This document shows, one piece after another, positions 1 to 7,541 of a stretch of 13,599 nt of DNA. The position numbers and the translations under genes were made by a program. The stretch comes from Clostridiales bacterium UBA1248 (lineage in GTDB: Bacteria > Bacillota > Clostridia > Oscillospirales > CAG-272). The notes under the pieces are model-generated. The model ran no database searches. It was not told where the DNA came from and saw nothing but the letters and a program-made list of their open reading frames with translations. Where the stretch lies: the NCBI GenBank assembly GCA_002308615.1, contig DBWC01000027.1, forward strand, positions 753 to 14,351, read 5' to 3'. Within the stretch, counting starts at the first letter, position 1, and every line of letters starts with the position of its first letter.

Positions 1-852
1 GAGATCCCGAAGAAGCTCGTCGTCATCGGCGGCGGCGTCATAGGTCTTGAAATGGCGTCCTACTACAACTCCGTCGGCTCCGAGGTCACGATCGTTGAGA
101 TGCTCGACCACATAGCCGGTCCGACAGACGCGGATATTTCAAAAATACTGCTTAACAACTACAAGGCAAAGGGAATCAAATTCAACCTCGGCTGCAAAGT
201 CACGGCAGTTTTACCCGAAGGCGTACAGTTCGAGACGCCCGACGGAAAAGTCGAGATCGCCCCGGCTGACAAAGTCCTCTGCTCCATCGGCCGCCGTGCC
301 GTTACACAGGGCTACGGACTTGAAAACCTCAATCCCGTTATGGAACGCGGCGCCGTAGTCACCGACGAATATATGAAGACCAGCATCCCCGGTCTTTACG
401 CCGCCGGCGATATAAACGGCAAGATCATGCTTGCCCACACCGCGTACCGTGAAGGCGAGGTTGCCGTCAACAACATCCTGGGCAAGAAGGACAGAATGAG
501 ATACAACGCCATCCCGTCCGTCATCTACACGAATCCCGAGGTAGGCTGCGTAGGCGAGACAGAGGCTTCCGCAAAAGCGAAAGGCTATGATATAGAGGTC
601 AAAAAACTGTCAATGGCGTACAGCGGACGTTATCTTGCCGAAAACGAAGGCGGAGACGGCATCTGCAAGGTCATAATAGACAAGAAGTACAACAGAGTCA
701 TAGGCGTACATCTTATCGCCAACTACGCCGCGGAGCTTATCTACGGCGGCGCGATGATGATAGAGACCGAAATGACCGTGGACAACCTCAAAGAGATCGT
801 ATTCCCGCATCCGACGGTTTGCGAAATAATACGTGAAGCATTATTTGAATAA
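1..852 (+). CDS. lpdA: Dihydrolipoyl dehydrogenase (E3), C-terminal part, cut at window start
   Basis: This is the flavoprotein subunit that reoxidises the dihydrolipoyl arm of a 2-oxoacid dehydrogenase complex and passes electrons to NAD+. The frame is open from base 1; the methionine at 52 is internal, since the preceding codons encode the second dinucleotide-binding glycine motif (IGGGVIGLE), which lies mid-protein in this family. The N-terminal FAD motif and the redox-active CxxxxC disulfide must lie upstream of the window. Visible here are the NAD-binding domain, the FAD-contacting stretch LYAAGDINGKIMLAH and the dimerisation domain ending in FPHPTVCEIIREALFE, whose HPT histidine and following glutamate are the usual catalytic pair. 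The stop is 27 bases before the fused E1 start, so the two are almost certainly cotranscribed. Other members of the disulfide reductase family are less likely given this neighbour. Confidence 0.93.
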   Translation, partial: EIPKKLVVIGGGVIGLEMASYYNSVGSEVTIVEMLDHIAGPTDADISKILLNNYKAKGIKFNLGCKVTAVLPEGVQFETPDGKVEIAPADKVLCSIGRRAVTQGYGLENLNPVMERGAVVTDEYMKTSIPGLYAAGDINGKIMLAHTAYREGEVAVNNILGKKDRMRYNAIPSVIYTNPEVGCVGETEASAKAKGYDIEVKKLSMAYSGRYLAENEGGDGICKVIIDKKYNRVIGVHLIANYAAELIYGGAMMIETEMTVDNLKEIVFPHPTVCEIIREALFE

Positions 853-879
853 AATTTATAATATAAGGAGAGAACAACA

Positions 880-3348
880 ATGCCTAAGTCAATGCTTGTC
901 AATCCAAAGGATCAGTTCAAAAAACGCACGATCAAGTTCCAGGACATAAAGGTCTGCGAATACAACAAGACTGTTGCCGATGAGAAAGACAATTTTTCAA
1001 AGGAAGATTTCCTCGGAATGTATGCCGATATGGTTGCGATCCGCGAATTTGAGGAAATGCTGCTTGCTCTTAAGAAAAAGGGCGAATACAATGAGAGAAA
1101 ATTCACGTATCCCGGCCCGTCCCACCTCGCACTCGGCGAAGAAGCCACCGCTGTCGGTCAGGCTTACGAGCTCGGCGTAAACGATTTCATTTTCGGTACT
1201 CACCGCTCCCACCACGAAGTTATCGCGAAAGCGATGTCCGCTATCAAGAAGCTCTCCGATAAAGAGCTTACCAAGATAATGGAAGAATACGACGGCGGTA
1301 TGCAGTACGAAGTCGTTAAGAAATACTCCACCGCAAAGAACGTAAAGGATCTTGCAAGAGATTACTTCATGTACGGTCTTATGTGCGAGCTGTTCGCAAA
1401 GAACATGGGATTCTCCCGCGGTCTCGGCGGCTCAATGCACGCGTTCTTCCTGCCCTTCGGTATATTCCCGAACAACGCCATAGTCGGCGGCGCAGGCCCC
1501 ATAGCAACAGGTGTTGCTCTTTACAAGAAATGCAACAAGCGTGACGGTGTTGTCGTTGCCAACGCGGGCGACGGCGCCGCGGGTCGCGGCCCCGTATTCG
1601 AGGCTATGAACTTTGCGGCTATGGACCAGTTCACACAGCTTTGGGAAGACGACTACAAGGGCGGACTCCCGATCATATTCAACTTCAACAACAACCACTA
1701 CGGTATGGGCGGCCAGACAAAGGGCGAGACCATGGCTTACGGCGATCTCGCAAGACTCGGCTGCATCGCGCAGAACCAGCTCAACGCCGAGAGAATCAAC
1801 GGTTGGAACCCGCTCGCGATCATCGACGCTTACAGACGTAAGATGAAGCTGATCAAAGAAGGCAAGGGTCCCGTTCTGTTAGACGTCGTTACCTACCGTT
1901 TGGGCGGTCACTCCACCTCCGACGTTCTTACCTACAGAACACCCGAGGAAGAGGAACTCTGGCGTGCGCTTGATCCGCTTACCGTATTCCCGAAGCAGAT
2001 CATAGACGCCGGCGTAGCGACCGAAAAAGAGATCAAGAAGGTCCATGACGCTGTTGTTGACAGAAACCACAGAATGTTCATGCTCGCTTCCGATCCGGAG
2101 ATCGCACCGTTCACCGATTACAAGAAGGACCCGCTGTTCCTTGAAAATATGATGTTCTCCAACCAGCATGTCGCCAAGATGGACGAGCGTCCCGTTGAAG
2201 TCAGAATGCCCAAGGAAGAAAACGAAAGAGTCAAGAAGATAGCCGGTCAGAGCCGTTATTATCTGGATAAGGACGGCAACCCCGTTTCCAAGATGAAAGC
2301 TTACAACATCAGAGACGGTCTGTTTGAAGCTATATTCGATAAATTCTACGAGGATCCGACCCTCATCGCCTACGGCGAAGACGTACGTGACTGGAACGGC
2401 GCGTTCGGCGTATACAGAGGACTTACCGAGGCTCTTCCGTATCACAGACTGTTCAACTCCCCGATATCCGAATCCGCTATCTGCGGCACCGCAACAGGTT
2501 ACGCAATGGCAGGCGGACGCGTCATAGTCGAGCTTATGTACGCCGACTTCATCGGCTGCGCAGGCGACGAGATATTCAACCAGATGGCAAAATGGCAGTC
2601 CATGTCCGCGGGCGGACTCAAGATGCCTGTCGTCCTCCGTGTTCCGGTAGGCAACAAGTACGGCGCACAGCACAGCCAGGACTGGACGGCTCTCTGCGCT
2701 CATATCCCGGGACTCAAGGTCGTGTTCCCCGTAACGCCTTACGACGCGAAGGGCCTTATGAACTCCGCTCTTGCCGGAACCGACCCCGTCGTATTCTTCG
2801 AGAGCCAGAAGATATACGATATGCCCGAGAAGTTCGTCAAGGAAGGCGTGCCGGAAGGTTACTACGAAGTACCGATAGGCGAATGCGCCGTCAGACGCGA
2901 AGGCAAGGACCTTACGATCCTTACCGTAGGCGCAACGCTTTACAGAGCGCTTGACGCGGCACAGATACTTGAAGAGAAATACGGTCTCACCTGCGACGTT
3001 ATCGACGCCAGAAGCGTTGTTCCGTTCAACTATGAGCCCGTTCTCGAATCCGTAAAGAAGACCGGCAAGATCCTGCTCGCTACCGACGCTTGCCTCCGCG
3101 GCAGCGTTATAAACGACATGGCGCAGAACATCACGTCGCTCGCATTCGATTACCTCGATGCACCGCCCGCAGTTCTCGGCGCCCGCAACTGGATCACACC
3201 GTCCGCTGAATACGATCACGACTTCTTCCCGCAGCCCGACTGGTTCTTAGATCTCATCAACGAGAAGCTGATCCCGCTCAAGGGCCACGTTTCCGAAAAC
3301 AACTTCACAAACGAGGAAACCAAGAGAAGACTCGCAAAAGGCGTCTGA
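880..3348 (+). CDS. Fused alpha-beta E1 of a 2-oxoacid dehydrogenase (thiamine diphosphate dependent)
   Basis: An 822-residue protein joining in one chain the E1 alpha and E1 beta subunits that are often separate. It should decarboxylate a 2-oxoacid (or cleave acetoin) and load the acyl group on lipoyl-E2. Residues about 40-430 are alpha-like: a THRSHHE segment (107-113), GGSMH, the ThDP motif GDG at 230-232 closed by NN at 271-272, and the GGHSTSD phosphorylation-loop histidine (H344). Residues about 470-800 are beta-like, with YGEDV and the QHSQ motif carrying catalytic H598. Two segments look longer than in typical pyruvate dehydrogenase alpha subunits: GDG to NN spans 38 residues rather than about 26, and the stretch between THRSHH and GGSMH is also extended. 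A strong AAGGAG at 865-870 fixes the start. The neighbour E3 supports complex membership. Substrate (pyruvate, branched-chain acid or acetoin) cannot be told from sequence alone, so no symbol is given. Confidence 0.9.
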   Translation: MPKSMLVNPKDQFKKRTIKFQDIKVCEYNKTVADEKDNFSKEDFLGMYADMVAIREFEEMLLALKKKGEYNERKFTYPGPSHLALGEEATAVGQAYELGVNDFIFGTHRSHHEVIAKAMSAIKKLSDKELTKIMEEYDGGMQYEVVKKYSTAKNVKDLARDYFMYGLMCELFAKNMGFSRGLGGSMHAFFLPFGIFPNNAIVGGAGPIATGVALYKKCNKRDGVVVANAGDGAAGRGPVFEAMNFAAMDQFTQLWEDDYKGGLPIIFNFNNNHYGMGGQTKGETMAYGDLARLGCIAQNQLNAERINGWNPLAIIDAYRRKMKLIKEGKGPVLLDVVTYRLGGHSTSDVLTYRTPEEEELWRALDPLTVFPKQIIDAGVATEKEIKKVHDAVVDRNHRMFMLASDPEIAPFTDYKKDPLFLENMMFSNQHVAKMDERPVEVRMPKEENERVKKIAGQSRYYLDKDGNPVSKMKAYNIRDGLFEAIFDKFYEDPTLIAYGEDVRDWNGAFGVYRGLTEALPYHRLFNSPISESAICGTATGYAMAGGRVIVELMYADFIGCAGDEIFNQMAKWQSMSAGGLKMPVVLRVPVGNKYGAQHSQDWTALCAHIPGLKVVFPVTPYDAKGLMNSALAGTDPVVFFESQKIYDMPEKFVKEGVPEGYYEVPIGECAVRREGKDLTILTVGATLYRALDAAQILEEKYGLTCDVIDARSVVPFNYEPVLESVKKTGKILLATDACLRGSVINDMAQNITSLAFDYLDAPPAVLGARNWITPSAEYDHDFFPQPDWFLDLINEKLIPLKGHVSENNFTNEETKRRLAKGV

Positions 3349-3362
3349 TCTTAATAAATGAA

Positions 3363-3405
3363 TATGCCGCCGCTTACGGCAAAACGCAAACGGCGGCATA
3401 ATTTT
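3363..3405 (+). terminator. Hairpin after the E1 gene, probable weak terminator
   Basis: A perfect 10-bp stem (TATGCCGCCG at 3363-3372 with its complement at 3391-3400) surrounds an 18-base loop and is followed by only a short T stretch (ATTTTG). It starts 15 bases after the E1 stop. The weak T-tract suggests partial termination or mRNA stabilisation, and could lower expression of the following lipoprotein relative to E1. Confidence 0.5.
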
Positions 3406-3425
3406 GATAACAAGGAGCAGAGATA

Positions 3426-3887
3426 ATGAAAAAAGCAATAATATCCGCTCTGCTTGTAATACTTTCGGTTGTTTTCTGTGCGTGCGGCGGCTTTACGTCG
3501 TATAGAGATACAAACGGCGACGACGACTATACGCTGCAGAACATAACGGAAAACGACATATTGAACGGTATAGGTTCCACGTCCATTTCCGCCGTGTCTT
3601 CCAGAAAAGGGAACACAGGAAAATATGAGGTAGGGATCTTTTCCGGTGTGGAACAACTTGAAAAGTTTTTGCCGGGTGCATATGAAATCACCGTGTCGTT
3701 AAAAACCGAAAGCGGCAATTTAAGACTGCTGCTATGCACGTCGGACAAAATACTGTACGATTTTCAGCCGAACGGCGAGGATCAGACGTACGTTCTTGAC
3801 ACGCGGGCGGATACGGTATATTTCAAGATCGCAGGCGAAAAAGCAAAATTCAAGCTTGAATACAAGATAACAAATAAACTATCATAA
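3426..3887 (+). CDS. Small secreted lipoprotein of unknown function
   Basis: A 153-residue protein that I do not recognise. It begins with a classic lipoprotein signal peptide: lysines at 2-3, a hydrophobic stretch from about 4 to 17, and a lipobox ending in cysteine, with C20 (preceded by Ala and followed by Gly-Gly) the best lipidation site and C18 the alternative. The mature part is rich in alternating polar/hydrophobic residues, aspartate, threonine and tyrosine, consistent with a small beta-sandwich outside the membrane; residues about 85-150 (PGAYEITVSLKTES and on) look like consecutive beta strands. AAGGAG at 3412-3417 lies 8 bases before the ATG. Its stop codon overlaps the ribosome site of the transaldolase gene, implying cotranscription with it. 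No link with sugar metabolism is visible in the sequence itself. Confidence 0.75.
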   Translation: MKKAIISALLVILSVVFCACGGFTSYRDTNGDDDYTLQNITENDILNGIGSTSISAVSSRKGNTGKYEVGIFSGVEQLEKFLPGAYEITVSLKTESGNLRLLLCTSDKILYDFQPNGEDQTYVLDTRADTVYFKIAGEKAKFKLEYKITNKLS

Positions 3888-3901
3888 GGAGATATAATTA
3901 A

Positions 3902-4552
3902 ATGAAAATATTTATAGATACCGCAAATATCGAAGAGATAAAAGACGCGTACTCTCTCGGTATAGTTTCCGGCGTTACCACCAACCCGTCCATAATCGCA
4001 AAAGAAGGCAAAAAATTTGAGGATGCAATAGCAGAGATCTCCGCTATAGTTTCCCCCGAGACCCTTATATTCGGCGAGGTCATCTCCCTTGAGGCTGACA
4101 AAATGGTCGAAGAAGGCAGAGCCATCAACAAGATCCGTCCGAACATGATCGTTAAGATCCCGACCTGCAAAGAGGGCTTAAAGGCTGTTTCCGTTCTTTC
4201 CAAAGAAGGGATCAGAACCTGCTGCACACTGTGCTTCTCCGCAGGCCAGGCGCTTTTAGCTTCCAACGCGGGCGCAACTTACGTTGCTCCGTTCGTCGGC
4301 AGAGTTGACGATATAGGCTGGACAGGTATGGAGCTCATCCAGAAGATAGCCGATATGTTCGCTATCCAGAACGCCCCCACGCAGATCGTCGCCGCCTCCA
4401 CCCGTAACCCGATCCACGTTATAGACCTCGCTTTAGCAGGCGCAAACGTAGCGACCGTTCCGTACAAGGTAATCATGCAGATGATCGATCATCCGCTTAC
4501 AAAGAGCGGCCTTGACAAGTTCTTAAAGGACTACGAAAAGATACCGAAATAA
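3902..4552 (+). CDS. tal: Short-form transaldolase (TalC/Fsa family)
   Basis: A 216-residue single-domain TIM barrel that moves a dihydroxyacetone unit between sugar phosphates in the non-oxidative pentose phosphate pathway. Diagnostic features are the N-terminal MKIFIDTANIEEI, the GVTTNPSI loop, and the Schiff-base lysine K85 in IVKIP, at the same number as in E. coli fructose-6-phosphate aldolase FsaA. Residue 131, in APFVGRVDDIGW, is phenylalanine; from family knowledge, FsaA has tyrosine there while true transaldolases have phenylalanine, so transaldolase activity is favoured over free aldolase activity. The length matches the short bacterial subclass, which forms decamers. The AAGGAG at 3886-3891 overlaps the stop of the lipoprotein gene upstream. 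The gene ends just before a strong palindromic terminator. Confidence 0.93.
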   Translation: MKIFIDTANIEEIKDAYSLGIVSGVTTNPSIIAKEGKKFEDAIAEISAIVSPETLIFGEVISLEADKMVEEGRAINKIRPNMIVKIPTCKEGLKAVSVLSKEGIRTCCTLCFSAGQALLASNAGATYVAPFVGRVDDIGWTGMELIQKIADMFAIQNAPTQIVAASTRNPIHVIDLALAGANVATVPYKVIMQMIDHPLTKSGLDKFLKDYEKIPK

Positions 4553-4561
4553 GTAAGTATC

Positions 4562-4590
4562 AAAAAAGCACGGTTAACCGTGCTTTTTTT
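4562..4590. terminator. Perfectly palindromic two-way terminator
   Basis: The 16-bp perfect palindrome at 4568-4583 (GCACGGTT mirrored) is preceded by six A and followed by seven T, so it is a good intrinsic terminator read from either side. It lies 9 bases after the transaldolase stop and 8 bases before the end of the convergent anti-sigma gene, and so can close both transcripts. Confidence 0.9.
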
Positions 4591-4597
4591 GATCTCA

Positions 4598-5674
4598 TTA
4601 CAGAAGATCAAACTGCTCACCGTCTTGCGGAAGCGCGTGATGCGTATCGGACGCCACGTATGTGAAGTCCATACCCATACGTATGACCGCAGGTACTGTT
4701 TTGTCCTTATATACCAGATCTATATAAGGATACGCGCTTTTGGCTGCGCCTTTGTATTCCGACTCTGTTTCAAATTCTATCCAGAAACCGTCGACCTGCG
4801 CCAAAATATACTCCCTGTCAGAGCCGCGTCCGCCGTATGTGAAATCCATTTTTCCTCTCGTTACTTCAAACCCGAGATCTTTAAGCGTATTTTCCGCCTC
4901 GTCGAGGCTTGAGTTCACTGTAAGACCACAGACGGATATATTTTCGTCAAGTATATCGATATGAACGATACGCTTCTCTTTTCCGTAGCCGTTTACGTCA
5001 TATCTTACGTAAGGCGTTCCGCTGTACCAGTCGGCAAGCATACACTGTCTTCCTTCAAGACCCTGCTCCTGCTCGCTTTTACGTATCTCTGCCACTTCTT
5101 CGTCCGTATAGAGCCTGTTTCCGAGATACCAGTCGTAATAAACCGGCTTTACGTCATAATCCGGATCATAAAAACGGGTGATCCTGCTGTTGGTGTTTAA
5201 AACCGGGAAGTCTTTATACTCGTCTTCTGTGACGGTCTGATTGAGCTTGAATCTCATTTCGGACGTGCCGGGATGACTGTATATCTTGTTTATCATTTCA
5301 GCGGAGTTTTTATTGAAAATCACCGTCGTTTTCCCGTCAAGCTGTCCGCTCTTAACGATCGATCCGTTTTCGTCCGCGGTGACCTCAACTATATAGATCT
5401 CTTCTTCCGTTACTGTCGCTTCAGTCTCGTTTGCAATCGCTTCTTCCGTTATTGCTTCGTCACCGGACGACGCGGCGATATTGTCCTTCGGTGTTGACAC
5501 GCTGCGCAGTACGAAAGACAACGCGACGAATCCGCAGACTATGGCTGCGCAGGCGACGGCTTCAATAATACCGCGCAGTCTGTAATTTTTTTCTCTTGTG
5601 CTTTCAAGCGCGTCTTTTACCATACCGTCGTCCGCTTCTCCGATCGCTTTATACAGTTTCATATCATTTTTCAT
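4598..5674 (-). CDS. Putative single-pass membrane anti-sigma factor
   Basis: A 358-residue protein following and overlapping an ECF sigma gene by 11 bases, the standard arrangement for a sigma/anti-sigma pair. Residues 1-34 would be cytoplasmic (LYKAIGEADDGMVKDALEST, reminiscent of the short sigma-binding N-termini of clostridial anti-sigma proteins), residues about 35-56 form one clear membrane helix, and about 300 residues would be outside. The outer part opens with an acidic Glu/Thr-rich linker (about 66-92), then a domain rich in tyrosine and aspartate, and a C-terminal unit (about 248-330, from CGLTVNSSLDEAENTLKDLG) that I do not recognise. AAGGAGG at 5684-5690 sits 9 bases before the ATG. 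Function as anti-sigma is inferred from context and topology; no zinc-binding anti-sigma motif (HxxxCxxC) is present. Confidence 0.7.
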   Translation of the reverse strand: MKNDMKLYKAIGEADDGMVKDALESTREKNYRLRGIIEAVACAAIVCGFVALSFVLRSVSTPKDNIAASSGDEAITEEAIANETEATVTEEEIYIVEVTADENGSIVKSGQLDGKTTVIFNKNSAEMINKIYSHPGTSEMRFKLNQTVTEDEYKDFPVLNTNSRITRFYDPDYDVKPVYYDWYLGNRLYTDEEVAEIRKSEQEQGLEGRQCMLADWYSGTPYVRYDVNGYGKEKRIVHIDILDENISVCGLTVNSSLDEAENTLKDLGFEVTRGKMDFTYGGRGSDREYILAQVDGFWIEFETESEYKGAAKSAYPYIDLVYKDKTVPAVIRMGMDFTYVASDTHHALPQDGEQFDLL

Positions 5675-6230
5675 TATAATACCCCTCCTTTATAAGTAAC
5701 TCCCTTAGTTTTTCTCTGCTTCTTCGGACAGACATTTTCACACGGCTTTGCGTATATCCGTACTTTTTCGCAATTTCCTTATACTCCATATTCGCAAAGT
5801 ACCGGCACAAAAACATTCTTCTGTCCGCCTCTTTAAGTGTTTTAAGAAATCTGTTGATGATCCCGGAAAGCTCGCGTTCCTCGTACGCCTGCTGCGGATC
5901 GCTGTCCGATCCTATACAGTTTTCCAGCTCCGATATCGGCGCGGCGACCGCGTTTGCGCGTCTTTTATCCGTATTCTTTGCCTCATAGACGTGAAGCGAC
6001 AGATTGCGGACCGTTTTATATAAGTATGCGCACAGTATATCGGGCTTTTCGGGCGGTATGCTGTTCCATATCGCAAAATACGCGTCCGATACGGCTTCCT
6101 CCGCGTCCTGTTTGTTTTTGAGTATGCCGTAGGCTATCGTAAAGCACTTTGCGCCGTATTTCTGCCGCAAATGCTGAAGCGCCGCCTCATCACGCTCAAA
6201 AAGCAGTCTTACTATCTCAGAATCATCCAT
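5664..6230 (-). CDS. ECF-type RNA polymerase sigma factor
   Basis: A 188-residue protein with the two conserved domains of extracytoplasmic-function sigma factors. Region 2 covers about residues 18-88 (YGILKNKQDAEEAVSDAYFAIW and the core-binding stretch up to AYLYKTVRNL), and region 4 covers about 125-182 with the helix-turn-helix MEYKEIAKKYGYTQSRVKMS followed by the typical RRSREKLRELL. An acidic linker separates them; no C-terminal extension is present. A GGAG at 6237-6240 supports the start. It would direct polymerase to a regulon controlled by the signal sensed by the membrane protein encoded next. Upstream, a possible -10 (TACAAT, 6275-6270) without a good -35 leaves the promoter open, as would be expected if the gene drives itself, but I cannot show that. 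Confidence 0.92.
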   Translation of the reverse strand: MDDSEIVRLLFERDEAALQHLRQKYGAKCFTIAYGILKNKQDAEEAVSDAYFAIWNSIPPEKPDILCAYLYKTVRNLSLHVYEAKNTDKRRANAVAAPISELENCIGSDSDPQQAYEERELSGIINRFLKTLKEADRRMFLCRYFANMEYKEIAKKYGYTQSRVKMSVRRSREKLRELLIKEGYYNEK

Positions 6231-6253
6231 TTTGATCTCCGTTAATTTTATTA

Positions 6254-6275
6254 AAAAGCGCTTTTGATAATTGTA
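6254..6275 (-). promoter_or_regulatory. Possible sigma-gene promoter -10 with a 12-bp palindrome
   Basis: On the minus strand TACAAT (6275-6270) is a plausible -10 about 40 bases before the sigma start. Just downstream lies the palindrome AAAAGCGCTTTT (6254-6265), which could be an operator or simply a local hairpin. No good -35 hexamer was found at 16-18 bases, so the call is weak. Confidence 0.25.
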
Positions 6276-6341
6276 GTACGGATTTTCCTATCATAAGTCA
6301 CAAAGAATTTTGTTTTTTGTAAGTTTTTTTTGCAAAAGCAG

Positions 6342-6363
6342 AAAAACCGCCCTTTCGGGCGGT
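6342..6363 (-). terminator. Intrinsic terminator of the FliB-like gene transcript
   Basis: On the minus strand a perfect 7-bp stem (ACCGCCC, loop GAAA, GGGCGGT; outermost pair from the flanking A/T) is followed by a T-rich run and then further T tracts. It lies 91 bases beyond the stop of the FliB-like gene and separates that transcript from the sigma factor gene, which runs the same way. Confidence 0.75.
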
Positions 6364-6413
6364 AAGGGTAACAAGAGTTATCCGAACCCGCTCAAACGGC
6401 GCTATTTCGGCTC

Positions 6414-6453
6414 TTTTCGGTTTGTCGCGGGAGGGGCAACCCCTTCCCTACAT
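6414..6453. repeat. Intergenic GC-rich hairpin, probable dispersed repeat
   Basis: GGGAGGGG (6429-6436) and CCCCTTCCC (6440-6448) form an imperfect hairpin with a 3-base loop, immediately beyond the FliB-like stop. Similar sequences, read on the minus strand as GTAGGGAAGGGGTTGCCCC, are familiar to me as dispersed intergenic repeats in gut clostridia; only one copy is in this window, so repeat status is recollection rather than evidence. Confidence 0.35.
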
Positions 6454-7509
6454 TTACGCCCGCAAAAGCTCCGACAGGCCTTCCGCCGAAAACGCGCCGG
6501 CGCGCTCTATCGCCGCGCGACTGTTTTTGTTGAAATTCGTGTGGCCTATATATCTGTAAAGCGCGGCGATCTTATCGACAAACTGCTCTTCTGTCTCACA
6601 TTTTGCAGATTCAAAACGCACAAGCGCGTATTCGCAGACGATACCGCACAGCGCGGTCTTAATATCGTCGCCCGGAAAATCCGTTATCAGCATCCGGTTT
6701 ATAATTAGATTCTCAACCCACTTCTCCGCGTCGGGAAAACGGTTATCAAATTCCGCGATATCCTTATACAGCCTCTCTTCGCCGTCCTTATCTTTGACGT
6801 ATTCATAAAAATCCTTATACACAGTCCCGGCGAAGCGCTCGGACGCCTCCGCCATGATGCCCGTATACATAGAAAGCAGTCCGAAATAAAAGTACGTATA
6901 GCCGTGTTCAAAAACGTCCGGCAGAAGATCCGCTATCCGTTCTTTCAACGGTTTTAAACTCCTTCCGTCGCGCCGTTCCGCCGCGCCGCCTCCCTCAAAG
7001 AGGGAGGCTTTAGAGTGGCTCCCTCCCCGAGGGAGCTGTCCGCTTTGCGGACTGAGGGAGTCCTGCAGCGTCTTTACACATCCCGCCATCGGCTCCGGCA
7101 GAGGCGAAGAAAACGAAAGCGGCTCAGCTCGCATAAGCATCTCGGTCACGCGCTCACAGCTTGCGGAGCATCCGGCGTGGTTTTCGGTAAGCGAACGCGG
7201 GTACATCCGGCAGACCGCCGGTAAAACTTCCTCGCCGCACGCTATCTGAAGCGAGCAGAGCCCCGCCTCGTTTATAAGCCGGCATTTGCCCGTGTAAGAC
7301 GGCTTCATCATCGCGTAGCGCTCCGGGCGCGGATCGTCAACCACCGCGAGCGCGCAGTCGAGGATATATCTCAGCTCCGCCGGGCAGTCAAGCCCTATCA
7401 GCCTGAAATATTCCTCATCGGACACGGTTATGCCCCAGCCTCCGCAGCAGACCGACCGGCACTGTCCGCATTTGCATTTGAATTTATCGTAATAATCTGC
7501 TTTTATCAT
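6454..7509 (-). CDS. FliB-like Cys-rich protein (flagellin lysine N-methylase family)
   Basis: A 351-residue protein. The N-terminus has a dense cysteine array, C12xC14xxC17xxxC21C22, followed by C76, C85 in GLCSLQ, C91, C100 in the PAVCRMYPR motif, and C114/C118. This pattern is that of the FliB family, whose Salmonella member uses a [4Fe-4S] cluster and SAM to methylate flagellin lysines. No flagellar gene is nearby, and many bacteria without flagella carry homologues, so the substrate is unknown. The start at 7509 is chosen because GGAGAAAG (7514-7521) precedes it and homology-like sequence begins there; a frame open to 7560 runs into the repeat and is not expected to be translated. Residues about 151-187 are encoded by an inserted palindromic repeat (6951-7062) that keeps the frame; this glycine/arginine/serine-rich piece lies between the Cys-rich domain and the C-terminal helical part. 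Confidence 0.8.
   Translation of the reverse strand: MIKADYYDKFKCKCGQCRSVCCGGWGITVSDEEYFRLIGLDCPAELRYILDCALAVVDDPRPERYAMMKPSYTGKCRLINEAGLCSLQIACGEEVLPAVCRMYPRSLTENHAGCSASCERVTEMLMRAEPLSFSSPLPEPMAGCVKTLQDSLSPQSGQLPRGGSHSKASLFEGGGAAERRDGRSLKPLKERIADLLPDVFEHGYTYFYFGLLSMYTGIMAEASERFAGTVYKDFYEYVKDKDGEERLYKDIAEFDNRFPDAEKWVENLIINRMLITDFPGDDIKTALCGIVCEYALVRFESAKCETEEQFVDKIAALYRYIGHTNFNKNSRAAIERAGAFSAEGLSELLRA
6951..7062. repeat. Palindromic repeat element inserted in frame within a gene
   Basis: About 112 bases made of consecutive hairpins: CCTCCCTC-AAA-GAGGGAGG, GCTCCCTC-CCC-GAGGGAGC, GTCCGC-TTT-GCGGAC (7039-7053), plus a near-perfect GC-rich stem next to the left end (CGCGCCG-TTC-CGCCGCG), framed by TAAACTCCTTCCGTC on the left and GACTGAGGGAGT on the right. 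I recall closely similar sequences as abundant intergenic repeats in Faecalibacterium/Oscillospiraceae-type genomes. Here it lies wholly inside the FliB-like reading frame without a stop codon. Confidence 0.7.
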
Positions 7510-7541
7510 AATTCTTTCTCCGTTTTTGCGCACAGCGCATC

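Noticed and set aside
1879..3219. A long open frame (over 440 codons) on the strand opposite the E1 gene
   Set aside because: It is the mirror of a strongly biased coding frame, with no recognisable domain and no ribosome site; the + strand E1 has full family motifs.
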